Of a stretch of 64,000 nt of DNA, positions 24,272 to 33,165 are shown one piece after another. The DNA is from Candidatus Brachythrix odensensis. Its GTDB lineage: Bacteria; Chloroflexota; Anaerolineae; J036; Brachytrichaceae. The DNA lies in the NCBI GenBank assembly GCA_016714465.1, contig JADKDT010000028.1, positions 95,258 through 159,257 of the forward strand. Reading direction: 5' to 3'. Position numbers and translations under genes: made by a program. Within the stretch, counting starts at the first letter, position 1. Every line of letters begins with the position of its first letter. The notes below the pieces were generated by a model, which did no database searches, was not told the origin of the DNA, and was given only the letters and a program-made list of their open reading frames with translations.

Positions 24272-24318
24272 GTCGGACGCGATGGGCCCCGGCTTCGCCG
24301 GGGCCCATCGCGTCCGAC
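24272..24318. repeat. Intergenic palindrome, 22-bp perfect arms
   Basis: GTCGGACGCGATGGGCCCCGGC pairs exactly with 24297-24318 around TTC. The central GGGCCC is distinct from other copies, with both arms changed together. Confidence 0.9.
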
Positions 24319-24343
24319 AAACCATGTGTGCTGCGGCATATAC

Positions 24344-25558
24344 CTACTTTTTGCGCGTCGCGAGCTCGACGCGCACCGTGGTCGGCAACACGGTCTGGGC
24401 CGTCAGCCCCTCGGGCAGGATCACCCGCGGGGTGAGCTGATATGTGCCAACGTCGAGACCCGTCACATCCAGGGTCACCCGCACGTCGTCATCGATGAGG
24501 GTGCCCAGGCGCGGCAGCGGCCCGCTCAATACCAGGTCGACGCTGTCGGGCGAGATCGTGTTGGTCAACGTTGACGACAGCCCGATCAGAAGCGGCTTGC
24601 GCTTGATCGTGCGCGAGCCCAGCAGCGGCTGGATGCGAACCCGCACGCGCACCGACGGACGCTCACTTACCAGGGAGAGCCCGGGCGGGACGATCAGGTT
24701 GACCCGCTCGTCGATATCCGCCTGGGCATTGGAGATCACAACATCCTGGGTCTCGATGAAGCCCTTGGCGGACTGGATGACGGTGCTGTCGCCAAACACC
24801 GTGACAATCTGGGGCTCGACGGTAATGGCCGTGACGGCGTAGCCTTCGGCCGGCTGGCCGCGCCACTTGGGAGTGACCGGCAGATCTCGATAATTGCTGA
24901 GTTGTTCGAGGGGCACCCGCACGTTGACGACTTCGGGCACGATTTGCGCGTCCGTTACGATTTCGCCGCTGGCATCCCGGGCGACAAGGCGGGCATCGGC
25001 CTGAACGGCTGATTTCGCGCCATCAACCGAGACCTGGGCATCGAGGGCGACCACCCGCTCCACCGCAGCCTGCGACCCGTAAATCGACGCCTGGGCCGGA
25101 GACACGACCGGTGCGCCGGTGCGGAATCCGAGCGACGGCGCGCCACTCAGGCTGAGCCGAATTGGAAATGTTGCGCGCGCCACCCGCTCAAGCCGCACCG
25201 TGCCCGTAGCCGGGCTGGATGACAGAATCTGGGCGCTGACCGCACCCAGGGTGGTCGTCAACGGAATGTCATGGGTGCCATCGCCCAATTGGCCGACATC
25301 GATCGTGATGACGGGCGGATTGGCGGCCAGGACGAGCAGCACACTGCGCGGGCCGCGGGCCCGGACCAGAACGCTGTTTGGCAATCGATCGGTGACCAGG
25401 TAGTCGGCCGGTGACGGCTCATTCAAGCGCACGATCCGAACCGCGATCGAATCCTCTACGATTGGATCGTCCTGAATCGTGGCGAGCGTCCACGCCGCGC
25501 CGGCAATCAGGATGGCCAGAAAGAAGAGACCGAGGTTATTGACAAACCAGCGCGCCAT
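24344..25558 (-). CDS. YbbR-domain protein
   Basis: 404 residues. One N-terminal membrane helix ('LGLFFLAILIAGAAWTLA') is followed by four or so YbbR repeats, each of about 80 residues with the 'v.v.......i.v.g' beta pattern (for example 'NSVLVRARGPRSVLLVL', 'VRVPLEQLSNYRDLPV', 'LTPRVILPEGL'). In Firmicutes, YbbR/CdaR regulates the diadenylate cyclase CdaA and is encoded beside it. No cdaA is visible here, so partnership is unproven. Extracytoplasmic location is expected. Confidence 0.85.
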   Translation of the reverse strand: MARWFVNNLGLFFLAILIAGAAWTLATIQDDPIVEDSIAVRIVRLNEPSPADYLVTDRLPNSVLVRARGPRSVLLVLAANPPVITIDVGQLGDGTHDIPLTTTLGAVSAQILSSSPATGTVRLERVARATFPIRLSLSGAPSLGFRTGAPVVSPAQASIYGSQAAVERVVALDAQVSVDGAKSAVQADARLVARDASGEIVTDAQIVPEVVNVRVPLEQLSNYRDLPVTPKWRGQPAEGYAVTAITVEPQIVTVFGDSTVIQSAKGFIETQDVVISNAQADIDERVNLIVPPGLSLVSERPSVRVRVRIQPLLGSRTIKRKPLLIGLSSTLTNTISPDSVDLVLSGPLPRLGTLIDDDVRVTLDVTGLDVGTYQLTPRVILPEGLTAQTVLPTTVRVELATRKK

Positions 25559-25586
25559 GAATATTGGGCATTATAGGCATGGCCTG

Positions 25587-25651
25587 AAAACACCCGTCGA
25601 GATCACACTCCCCGCGCTTCGCGCGGGGAGTGTGATCTCGACGGGTGTTTT
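25587..25651. repeat. Intergenic palindrome, 31-bp perfect arms
   Basis: AAAACACCCGTCGAGATCAC... (25587-25617) pairs exactly with 25621-25651 around TTC. It lies between the divergent ybbR-like and glnA genes, so it cannot be a terminator of either; the plus side ends in six T. Confidence 0.9.
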
Positions 25652-25739
25652 TTGGGGGTCCAACACGTGCTAAAATCGCGCCCGCATCAACGTGCTGGCG
25701 CAACGCGCCACAGGCGGCATTTGTCGTCTGGTCACCAAG

Positions 25740-25798
25740 ACGTGACGGTTCATTGGCAGCTTCTGGTTGCCGCCCCGAACCGTCACGTTGCTGTTTTT
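25740..25798 (+). promoter_or_regulatory. Putative leader hairpin/attenuator upstream of glnA
   Basis: ACGTGACGGTTC (25740-25751) pairs exactly with GAACCGTCACGT (25777-25788). The loop itself contains a GGCAGC...GGTTGCC stem. The stem is followed by TGCTGTTTTTC, with five T at 25794-25798, which looks like an intrinsic terminator 45 bases before the glnA start. A TAAAAT box (25674-25679) could be the -10 of a short leader RNA. The call rests on structure alone. Confidence 0.5.
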
Positions 25799-25843
25799 CT
25801 GCCGTGGGGTCCGTTTTGATCATTCACAAAGGAGAGAAGAACA

Positions 25844-27274
25844 ATGGCTAGTGAACTGCGCGAGTTTCTTGAACTGCATTATTCGGAGCTGGAAGAGCTG
25901 AATCTGGCGGCCAAACAGCAGCGCAAAGACCGGGTCCCGGCCGACAAAGTGGCCGAGGCGCGTCTGAAGTATCTGGCCGATGAGAAGCGCATCAAGGCGG
26001 TGACCGTCATGTTCACCGACCTCGAAGGTCGATTCCACATGCTCGACTATGACAAGAAGTTCCTGCTCAAGTCGCACGACAACCTGACGTTTGACGGGTC
26101 ATCGATCCGCGGCTTCACCGCGCAGCGCGAATCGGACCTGCGGCTGGGCATCGACTGGCCCTCATTCTATTGGGCGCCGGCTGATGTCTTTGGGCCGGGC
26201 AAGGTCATGGTCTTCGGCGAAGTCATCGACAAGGACGGAACGCTCTACAGTGGCGACTTGCGCAGCCGGCTCAAGTCCTACGCCAATTCCCAGTTTGAGA
26301 AGAACGGCTATACCCTGAACGCAGCCAATGAGATCGAGGGCTTTCTGTTCAAGGGCGCCAACGCCGAGCGGCGTTTCCACGAAACGGGCACCTTCGAATT
26401 CGCCAACACCGGCGGCTACTATCACTCGCTGCCCGGCGATCCGCTGCGCGAGTTCATCGATACCGCCGCCGAAGTGCAGCGCGCGATGGGCTTCGAGAAC
26501 GAGAAGGATCACCCCGAGGTTGCTCCCTCCCAGTTCGAAATGAACTACAGCTACGGCGATGTCGTGTCGGCCGCCGACAATATCCAACTGTATAAGTTGA
26601 TATGTCGCCAGGTCGCCCACAAGCTCGGCCACACCGCCAGCTTCCTGCCCAAGCCCGTCGTGGGCGTGAACGGCAATGGCATGCACACCAACGTCTCGAT
26701 CACAAAGGGCGGCAAGAATATCTTCTGGGAAGCGTCCGGCGAAGAAAAGCTGAGCAAGTTCGCCTGGGACTTCGTCGATCGCATTCTCACCCACGGCAAC
26801 GACATCTGCCTGATGCTCAACGCGAGCGTCAACGCGTATCGCCGGCTTGACCCGCACTTCGAGGCCCCAAACCAGATCAAGGCCTCGCCCACGGATCGCG
26901 GCTCGATGGTTCGGATTCCGATCGGGAATGAGAAGAGCGCCCGGGTCGAGGTGCGCTCCGTCGCGCCGGACAGCAACCCCTATATGGTGATGCTGGCGGT
27001 CTTTCAGTCCGGCCTCGATGGCGCGATCAGCAGCGAAGACGGTTTGCGCCAGGCGAAGCGCTTCCTGCCTGACAACATCTATGACGCGATCGCCAACTTC
27101 CGATCAGCCTCGTGGACATCGGCTCTGCTGGGCGAGGACGTGAAGGGCCGCTACGCCGATCTGAAACAGGCCTCGGCCGATCGCTGCGCCCGCCTGCTTG
27201 GGACCTTCGTCAAGGCGCCCGAGGTGCAGTTTCACCACGAGGTCTACAACCAGTTTCTCTGGAACCAGTTCTAA
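25844..27274 (+). CDS. glnA: Glutamine synthetase
   Basis: 476 residues. It condenses glutamate and ammonia with ATP. 'LTFDGSSIRGF' and 'SDLRLGIDWPSF' are the N-terminal signature; 'NEIEGFLF' and 'PSQFEMNY' carry metal-binding Glu; 'NGNGMHTNVSI' has the catalytic His; 'RGSMVRIP' and 'ARVEVRSVAPDSNPYM' form the ATP/glutamate site. The usual adenylylation segment (NLYxLPPEE) is absent. The C-terminus ends 'HHEVYNQFLWNQF', so control by adenylylation is unlikely. A strong AAGGAGAGAAG site precedes ATG 25844. Monocistronic, with a palindrome seven bases after the stop. Confidence 0.93.
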   Translation: MASELREFLELHYSELEELNLAAKQQRKDRVPADKVAEARLKYLADEKRIKAVTVMFTDLEGRFHMLDYDKKFLLKSHDNLTFDGSSIRGFTAQRESDLRLGIDWPSFYWAPADVFGPGKVMVFGEVIDKDGTLYSGDLRSRLKSYANSQFEKNGYTLNAANEIEGFLFKGANAERRFHETGTFEFANTGGYYHSLPGDPLREFIDTAAEVQRAMGFENEKDHPEVAPSQFEMNYSYGDVVSAADNIQLYKLICRQVAHKLGHTASFLPKPVVGVNGNGMHTNVSITKGGKNIFWEASGEEKLSKFAWDFVDRILTHGNDICLMLNASVNAYRRLDPHFEAPNQIKASPTDRGSMVRIPIGNEKSARVEVRSVAPDSNPYMVMLAVFQSGLDGAISSEDGLRQAKRFLPDNIYDAIANFRSASWTSALLGEDVKGRYADLKQASADRCARLLGTFVKAPEVQFHHEVYNQFLWNQF

Positions 27275-27281
27275 GACAAAT

Positions 27282-27328
27282 GGCGAGATGACACTCCCCG
27301 CGCTTCGCGCGGGGAGTGTCATCTCGCC
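27282..27328. repeat. Intergenic palindrome, 22-bp perfect arms
   Basis: GGCGAGATGACACTCCCC... pairs exactly with 27307-27328 around TTC. It differs from the 25587 copy by a few arm bases that change in both arms. It begins seven bases after the glnA stop and could terminate it. Confidence 0.92.
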
Positions 27329-27371
27329 GTTGATAGATGCGCAGAAGGCGCGGGCGTAGAATCGCCCTCAG

Positions 27372-27875
27372 ATGCGCCCGTTGTACTCGGCTTCCGCGTT
27401 TGAGCTGTTTGCCTTCAACTTCGCCCTGGCGGCGATGATGCTGATTGTGGCCGGGCTATGCGTGGCCTGGATCTTCATCCGCCGGCCCGCTTGGGAACGG
27501 CACCTGACGGGTGGCCGGCCCACGCGTGGCCGGAAAGCCAGACTGGCCGCGATCGCCCTGATGCTGATCGCCCAGCTCGCCGGGATCCTCGTCCTGATCG
27601 ACGCCGGCCGGGCCCTCGTGTCCGGTCCGCAGGTCGTAACCAGCCCGTTGCGCGCCCGCTACGAGCGCCAGTGCGGGGCGCGCATGATGCGCTGCTACTA
27701 CGCCGAGTTTTCCGCCCGCGAGGACGTCTATTTGCGGGTGGCGCCCTTTGCCTACGATCTCATGGTCGAAGGGCGCTGCTACAAGACCACCTACTTTCGC
27801 AGCCTGTTCGACATCTATCCGAGCGGATACATCGCGGAAATCGTGCAGATGCCACCGGCAAGCTGCGCTTTGTAG
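27372..27875 (+). CDS. Membrane protein of unknown function
   Basis: 167 residues. Two membrane helices, 'FNFALAAMMLIVAGLCVAWI' near residue 20 and 'IALMLIAQLAGILVLIDAG' near 70, are joined by a basic loop. The C-terminal 80 residues are probably extracytoplasmic and contain four Cys ('RQCGARMMRCYY', 'EGRCYKT' and the terminal 'SCAL'), which could form disulfides. No family recognised. It is convergent with the CAP-domain gene. Confidence 0.6.
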   Translation: MRPLYSASAFELFAFNFALAAMMLIVAGLCVAWIFIRRPAWERHLTGGRPTRGRKARLAAIALMLIAQLAGILVLIDAGRALVSGPQVVTSPLRARYERQCGARMMRCYYAEFSAREDVYLRVAPFAYDLMVEGRCYKTTYFRSLFDIYPSGYIAEIVQMPPASCAL

Positions 27876-27906
27876 AAACCCGGGCGCCAAGGGCACCGGC
27901 GATCTA

Positions 27907-29094
27907 TTAGGAACCCGCGGCTCGCCGCGACGCTATTCGGCGACCGATCACGGCCAGGATCACGAGTTGGGCGACGATTGCGACGCCCAGAATCACCTCT
28001 CCCTCGCGGTTGGCCTGAGGCGCGGGCCTGCCTGGCGGGGGTGTCAGGCTGGGCGCCGGGCGAGGCGCGGCGATGACTGGGGTAGGTCCGGCGGCGATAG
28101 CAGCCGGCAAGTTCGGGGTCGCCACGACCGAGCCTGGCGACAGGGTGATAACGGCGATTGGGAGCGCCGGGGTCGGCGTGGGCGCGACCCCCTGGATCGA
28201 CGTTGGAATCGCTGTCGGCGCGGCCGGGGTGGCAAGGTCGGGTATGGGCGTCACTTCACTTCCCGGTCCTACCGGTTGGGCGGTCGCCCGGCTGCGGGGA
28301 TCAAACACGATGCTGGCCGCTGATACCGTCGCCCTGCCGGCGCCATCGCGAAGCTGAGCATAGACCGTCCGCACACCCGGAGTTCCCTCCAGCGCAAACG
28401 GGATCAGGGGCGCCCAGGCCTGCCACTCAGCCCCCTCAAACTGAGGCGACTGACTGAACTTCACGTCGACGATGTGCCCGACGATGGTGGCCCCTTCCCC
28501 GGCGGGGACGACTTCTTCCTGGGACAGCCGGACCGCCAGGACTGGATCGCTTGTGACCCCCGCCCCGTCATTCAGGAAGATCGGCAACACGTTGGGCTCG
28601 GCCCCGAACAGCAACGCCCAGTAGGTCGTCGGCCCGCCCGGTCCGCTCGCGACCGCTGATGCAATTCCGATCTCGCGATAGCGCCGCTCGATCAGGACCC
28701 GGCGTTGTCGTTCCTGGTCGAGGAATGCATCGGGAGCAAGGGCAAAACCGCTCTTACTGGCGTAGGCCAGTTCGCCGGCAACGCGCGCCCCGGAACGCCA
28801 GGCCGGATAGCCGGCGGCAGCGACAGCGGCAACGGCCTCGTTGTCGTCGGCGCGCGGAGCATCGACCACCCCCCGAGCCGCCATCTCATCCGCGCGCCTT
28901 TGGGCGGCCCGTTCGAGTACCGCGTTGGGCGCCACCGGCCCTACCCCGTTCTGGGATCGGGCGCGGTTGATGATCTCAAGCACCGCCTGGCGGTCCTCTT
29001 GCTGGGCCACGGCCCGCGCAGGCGGAACGACACTGGGTGACGCCAGCACAGCAGCAAGTACGAAGGCGACACAGAAGACACGCACGCAGCGCAT
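27907..29094 (-). CDS. CAP/SCP-domain secreted protein with C-terminal membrane anchor
   Basis: 395 residues. A signal peptide ('FCVAFVLAAVLASPSVVPPARA') leads to a CAP domain: 'ILEIINRARSQNGV'-like start ('VLEIINRARSQNGV'), 'LERAAQRRADEMAARG' and 'GGPTTYWALLFG'. A beta domain and a Pro/Thr/Ala linker follow, then a helix 'VAIVAQLVILAVIG' and a basic end. CAP proteins act outside the cell; bacterial roles are mostly unknown. ATG 29094 is chosen for the signal peptide; the frame extends upstream through a palindrome and is not coding there. Confidence 0.8.
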   Translation of the reverse strand: MRCVRVFCVAFVLAAVLASPSVVPPARAVAQQEDRQAVLEIINRARSQNGVGPVAPNAVLERAAQRRADEMAARGVVDAPRADDNEAVAAVAAAGYPAWRSGARVAGELAYASKSGFALAPDAFLDQERQRRVLIERRYREIGIASAVASGPGGPTTYWALLFGAEPNVLPIFLNDGAGVTSDPVLAVRLSQEEVVPAGEGATIVGHIVDVKFSQSPQFEGAEWQAWAPLIPFALEGTPGVRTVYAQLRDGAGRATVSAASIVFDPRSRATAQPVGPGSEVTPIPDLATPAAPTAIPTSIQGVAPTPTPALPIAVITLSPGSVVATPNLPAAIAAGPTPVIAAPRPAPSLTPPPGRPAPQANREGEVILGVAIVAQLVILAVIGRRIASRRAAGS

Positions 29095-29141
29095 TGTACG
29101 GAGGGCTGGGGGCCTGATGCTCGTCGCGGCTGGCGAAAAGC

Positions 29142-29190
29142 TGGCGAGATCACCCTCCCCGCGCTTCGCGCGGGGAGGGTGATCTCGCCA
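29142..29190. repeat. Intergenic palindrome, 23-bp perfect arms
   Basis: TGGCGAGATCACCCTCCCC... pairs exactly around TTC (29165-29167). It lies between the divergent CAP-protein and helicase genes. A decayed relative of its right arm (GGAGGGTGATCT) is seen near 35121. Confidence 0.92.
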
Positions 29191-29271
29191 TTCATTCTTT
29201 GTGCCTTTGTGGTGAAAACCTGGGATCGCCCTTGAAACCGCGTTGCTCCTGTGTTCTAATTGCCGTTTCTT

Positions 29272-31110
29272 ATGCAAGGATATCGACCCGATAACCCGAT
29301 GATCGTGCAAGGCGATCGAACCGTCCTGCTGGAGGTCGACAACCCGCAGTACGCCGAAGCGCGAGACGCGCTGGCACGCTTTGCCGAGTTGGAAAAGAGC
29401 CCGGAATACGTTCACACCTACAGGGTTTCATCCCTGTCGCTGTGGAACGCGGCCGCGGCCGGGCTCGGCGCAAAGGCGATTCTGGGCGATCTGGAGCGTT
29501 TCTCAAAGTACCCGCTTCCGGACAACCTCCGGATCGACATTACTGAAAGCATCGGCCGGTATGGGCGCATTCGGATCGTGGTCGTGGACGGCCGCATGCT
29601 CGTGGTGTCCGAAGACCGGACCCTGGTCGAAGAGCTTTCGCGCCACAAGCTCTTCGCCCCGCTGATCCTCGCCCGCCTGGACGTCAATACCTTTGAGATC
29701 AACCCGACCCACCGCGGCCAGGTAAAACGCGCCCTGATTCAGATTGGTTATCCGGCCGAGGATCTGGCAGGCTATGTCGATGGGCAGCCTTTGGACGTCC
29801 AGCTTCGACATCTGACAGCTCAGGGCCTGCCGTTCGATTTGCGGGCATATCAAACTGACGCGGCTGATGTGTATTGGGCGGGCGGCAGCGCCGCCGGCGG
29901 CAGCGGCGTCATCGTGCTGCCCTGCGGCGCGGGCAAGACCATGGTTGGACTTGCGGCAATGGCGCGCACCCAGTGCGCGACCCTGATCCTCTGCCCCAAC
30001 ACCGTGGCGGTTCGGCAATGGATCCGCGAGCTGCTCGACAAGACAAATCTGACCGAAGACCAGGTGGGCGAGTACACCGGGCTGCGCAAGCAGATCCGGC
30101 CGGTGACGGTGACCACCTATCAGGTCCTGACCTGGAAACCGCGCAAATCGAAATCCCTCTCAACCCAGCCCGCCCAAATCGAAGGCGAGGAGGAACAGGA
30201 GGCGCCCGCGCCCCGGAACAAGAAGGTGATCAGCGTGGAGGAATACCCCCACATGCAGCTCTTCACCTCGCTTGACTGGGGCCTGATCATCTATGACGAG
30301 GCCCATCTGCTGCCGGCGCCCGTGTTCCGGGTCACGGCCGAGATCCAGGCCCGCCGCCGGCTGGGGCTGACGGCCACCCTGGTGCGCGAGGATGGCCACG
30401 AGACCGACGTTTTCGCCCTGGTCGGCCCGAAGAAATACGATGTGCCGTGGAAGGATCTCGAGAAACAGGGCTGGATCGCCACCGCCGAATGCCACGAGAT
30501 CCGAGTCAGCCTGGATGACGAGGACCGGATGGAATATGCGGTCGCGCCACAAGGCGAGAAATACCGTTTTGCCTCGGCCAACCGGAAGAAGCTTGGCGTG
30601 CTTTCGATGCTGGCCTCGAAGCATCGAGAGGATTCGGTCCTCATCATCGGGCAGTATCTGGACCAGCTCGATGCCATCGCAAAACGAATTGAAGCGCCCT
30701 TGATTACGGGCGATACGCCCGTCCGCCAGCGCGAAATCCTGTATCAGCAGTTTCGGGAGGGCAAGATCAATCGGCTGATTCTGTCCCGGGTGGGCAATTT
30801 CTCCATCGATCTGCCCGACGCAAACGTGCTCATTCAGCTGAGCGGCATGTTTGGTTCGCGCCAGGAAGAAGCCCAGCGCCTCGGCCGGGTGCTGCGGCCA
30901 AAGGCCAACGGCCTGCTCGCCCACTTCTACTCCATTGTTACCCGCGATACGCTGGACCAGGAATACGCGGCAAAGCGCCAATTGTTTCTGACCGAGCAGG
31001 GCTATCACTACGACATCCTGTATGAGGACGAGGTGGCGGCCTTCCAGCCGGCCGTGCTCGCCACAAACGCCTCAGCGGTCCGGCGCACGGTCGCCGGTTA
31101 CCTGAACTGA
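29272..31110 (+). CDS. XPB/Rad25-type superfamily 2 DNA helicase
   Basis: 612 residues. The N-terminal 190 residues hold an XPB-like damage-recognition region. Motif I 'LPCGAGKTMVGL' is near residue 220, motif II 'IIYDEAHLL' near 340, motif III with RED element 'LTATLVREDGHE' near 370, and motif VI 'EEAQRLGRVLRPK' near 530. The combination is that of bacterial XPB helicases, 3'-5' duplex-opening enzymes tied to nucleotide excision repair. ATG 29272 is preferred to TTG 29260. The next gene starts one base after its stop, forming a three-gene operon with two helicase-associated proteins. Confidence 0.9.
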   Translation: MQGYRPDNPMIVQGDRTVLLEVDNPQYAEARDALARFAELEKSPEYVHTYRVSSLSLWNAAAAGLGAKAILGDLERFSKYPLPDNLRIDITESIGRYGRIRIVVVDGRMLVVSEDRTLVEELSRHKLFAPLILARLDVNTFEINPTHRGQVKRALIQIGYPAEDLAGYVDGQPLDVQLRHLTAQGLPFDLRAYQTDAADVYWAGGSAAGGSGVIVLPCGAGKTMVGLAAMARTQCATLILCPNTVAVRQWIRELLDKTNLTEDQVGEYTGLRKQIRPVTVTTYQVLTWKPRKSKSLSTQPAQIEGEEEQEAPAPRNKKVISVEEYPHMQLFTSLDWGLIIYDEAHLLPAPVFRVTAEIQARRRLGLTATLVREDGHETDVFALVGPKKYDVPWKDLEKQGWIATAECHEIRVSLDDEDRMEYAVAPQGEKYRFASANRKKLGVLSMLASKHREDSVLIIGQYLDQLDAIAKRIEAPLITGDTPVRQREILYQQFREGKINRLILSRVGNFSIDLPDANVLIQLSGMFGSRQEEAQRLGRVLRPKANGLLAHFYSIVTRDTLDQEYAAKRQLFLTEQGYHYDILYEDEVAAFQPAVLATNASAVRRTVAGYLN

Positions 31111-31111
31111 T

Positions 31112-33165
31112 ATGGCTCGCCGCAAAACGCCCGCCCCCGTGGATGCCGCGCCCGAGAAGGCGCCAGCCGTCGCCTCCACGGCAATTCCAGACATCTCTCG
31201 GCCGGCCGCGCCACCACCGCGGATGCGCCTGAATTCCATCCCCGCCGGTCCCACGGTCTGGGCGCCGGCAATCCGGGTTGCCCCGCCTCCCATCGCCCTG
31301 GACGCGACGATTGACGCGGAATTCTCAGCCACCCAGATTCGCGAGCTTGCGCGCACCCTGGGGTCTCCCTGCGCGGCACCTCCAAGACCGGGTTTATCGA
31401 TCAGACTGCGGCCGAATTGCGCGCCCGCATGGCGCGCGCAACGCGCGAACCCGAGCTCTTGCTCGAGGGTCTTGATTCTGACCAGGCGGCTTTCGTCCGG
31501 CGCGCGCTGACCGCCCGCGATCACAGCCTGCCTTTCCCGCGCGGCCTGGCGGCGACCCTGGCCCCGCGCGCGCCAGCCGCCGCCCCCGATCCCGAACGAC
31601 GCTTGACCGAGCTGCTGGAAGGACTGCGCCGCCGGGCGTTGATCTTCCCCTCGCGCTTCACTTACTTCGGCACGTATCGGGACATCTTCTACCAATGGCC
31701 GCCCATGAGCGAGGACGCGCTCGTGCCCGTGCTCGAATGGCGGCGTCCGGCCGCGCGTCCCGCCCGGGGCGCCACCCGCATGCCGGCCTTCACCTTTCTT
31801 TCGGACATGGATCAGGTGCTGGATGCCGTCTTCGCCGCCCCGCTCGAACTTCGCCCAACGCTCACGCCTCATCTTAATGCCGCCCGCACGCCCTGGCTGA
31901 GAAAATGGGAGCACGATGCGGCCGAGGTGGACAAACTGCTGCGCTCGCGGGCGGGCTGGGCGCCCGATCCACGGGCCGGGGTGCGGGTCATTCTCGACGA
32001 TCTGGTCGGGGCCGCCGGTGGCGCCCGGCTCAACGGGCAGACTGGCCTGGCGCCTGCCGAGTGCGCCTTTCTGGTTACCCTCGCGGCCGGCCTGAACCTG
32101 ATTACCGCCCCAGGTGGAACGATGCCGCCCGTCAGCGCGATTCGGCCGCAGCAATATGAGACCTGGCTGTCATTCTCGGATGAGGACAAGCTCGTTGAGG
32201 CCTGGTCGTGCTGGTCAACCAGCCTGGCGTTCGGAATCGAAGCGTCACAGGCGGGGGTCTCGGCGTATCGCGCGGTCGGCGCGTCGGACCTGGATCCGGC
32301 CCATCTCGGTTCGGAGTGGTGCGGCCTGCGGCGTTACATGACCCGTGTGCTGCGCGGCATCCCGGATGGGCTGACGACAGACTGGCCTGCCCTGCGCCGG
32401 GCGCTGTGGGAATTTCACCCGACCTGCGCAAATGCCTTCCTCGGCCGGGACGTGGTCTGGCTGGCCAACCGGGATGGTCAACGCGCGGACGTGGCGAAGT
32501 ATGACGCCTGGGCGGCCAGCGTGGGCGCGATCTTTGAAGCCATGCTGGTCGGCCCGCTCACCTGGTTCGGCGCCATCGAACCTGTTCTGCAAGACGGCAC
32601 ATTGGCGGCCTTCACGCTCACCGAGACCGGGCGCTGGCTGATTGATCAGCGCTGGACCGACGGTGTGGCGTTGCCCGCCGCGGCCCGCCCGGCCAAACGC
32701 AGGAGCGAGGCGGTTGCCTGGACCTCAGCCGATGTCTGGCGGATGCCGCCCGCGCCGGAACGCGCGCCCTATCTTGGGTTTGCGCGCCTGATCGCCGATC
32801 CGGGCGACGCGCCCTTTACGTATCGGATCACGACCGCGAGCCTGGAGCGCGCGCTCACCGCCGGGTTAGGGCCGGCCGAGGCGATCGAGCGTTTCGCCGC
32901 CCTCGGCGCGCCCATGCCGGCCGCGACACGCCGCCGATTCGAGGCGCTCGCCGAGCGCTTTGGCCGTATCCGGGCCTATGAAGCGGTCAGCGTGCTGACC
33001 CTGGGCGACGATCTGGCGTTGCGCGAGCTTCTCGCCTCGACCTCGCTGCGCGAGGCGATCCTGTATGAGATCTCGCCCCGAGCCGTCGTCGTGCGGACCG
33101 AGGCCATCGACGGGCTGCTTGAAGAACTGACGACCAAGGGCTTCACGCCCGGGGTGAGGCCATGA
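31112..33165 (+). CDS. Helicase-associated protein (XPB N-terminal/Helicase_C_3-like), one frameshift
   Basis: About 684 codons. A one-base loss in a GGGG run near 31362 separates the first 84 residues from the rest; the joined reading gives 'RELARTLG' then 'VSLRGTSKTGFIDQTAAEL', a SAP/HTH-like lead. The long middle has no catalytic motif I recognise. The C-terminal 120 residues ('YRITTASLERALTAGLG' to 'PRAVVVRTEAIDGLLEEL') match the helicase-associated Helicase_C_3 pattern found beside bacterial XPB. No Walker motifs are present. It starts one base after the helicase and overlaps the next gene by ATGA. Confidence 0.7.

Noticed and set aside
25587..29190. Palindromes as ordinary transcription terminators only
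   Set aside because: Copies at 25587, 29142 and 56267 lie between divergent genes where no transcript ends, and most lack a following T run.
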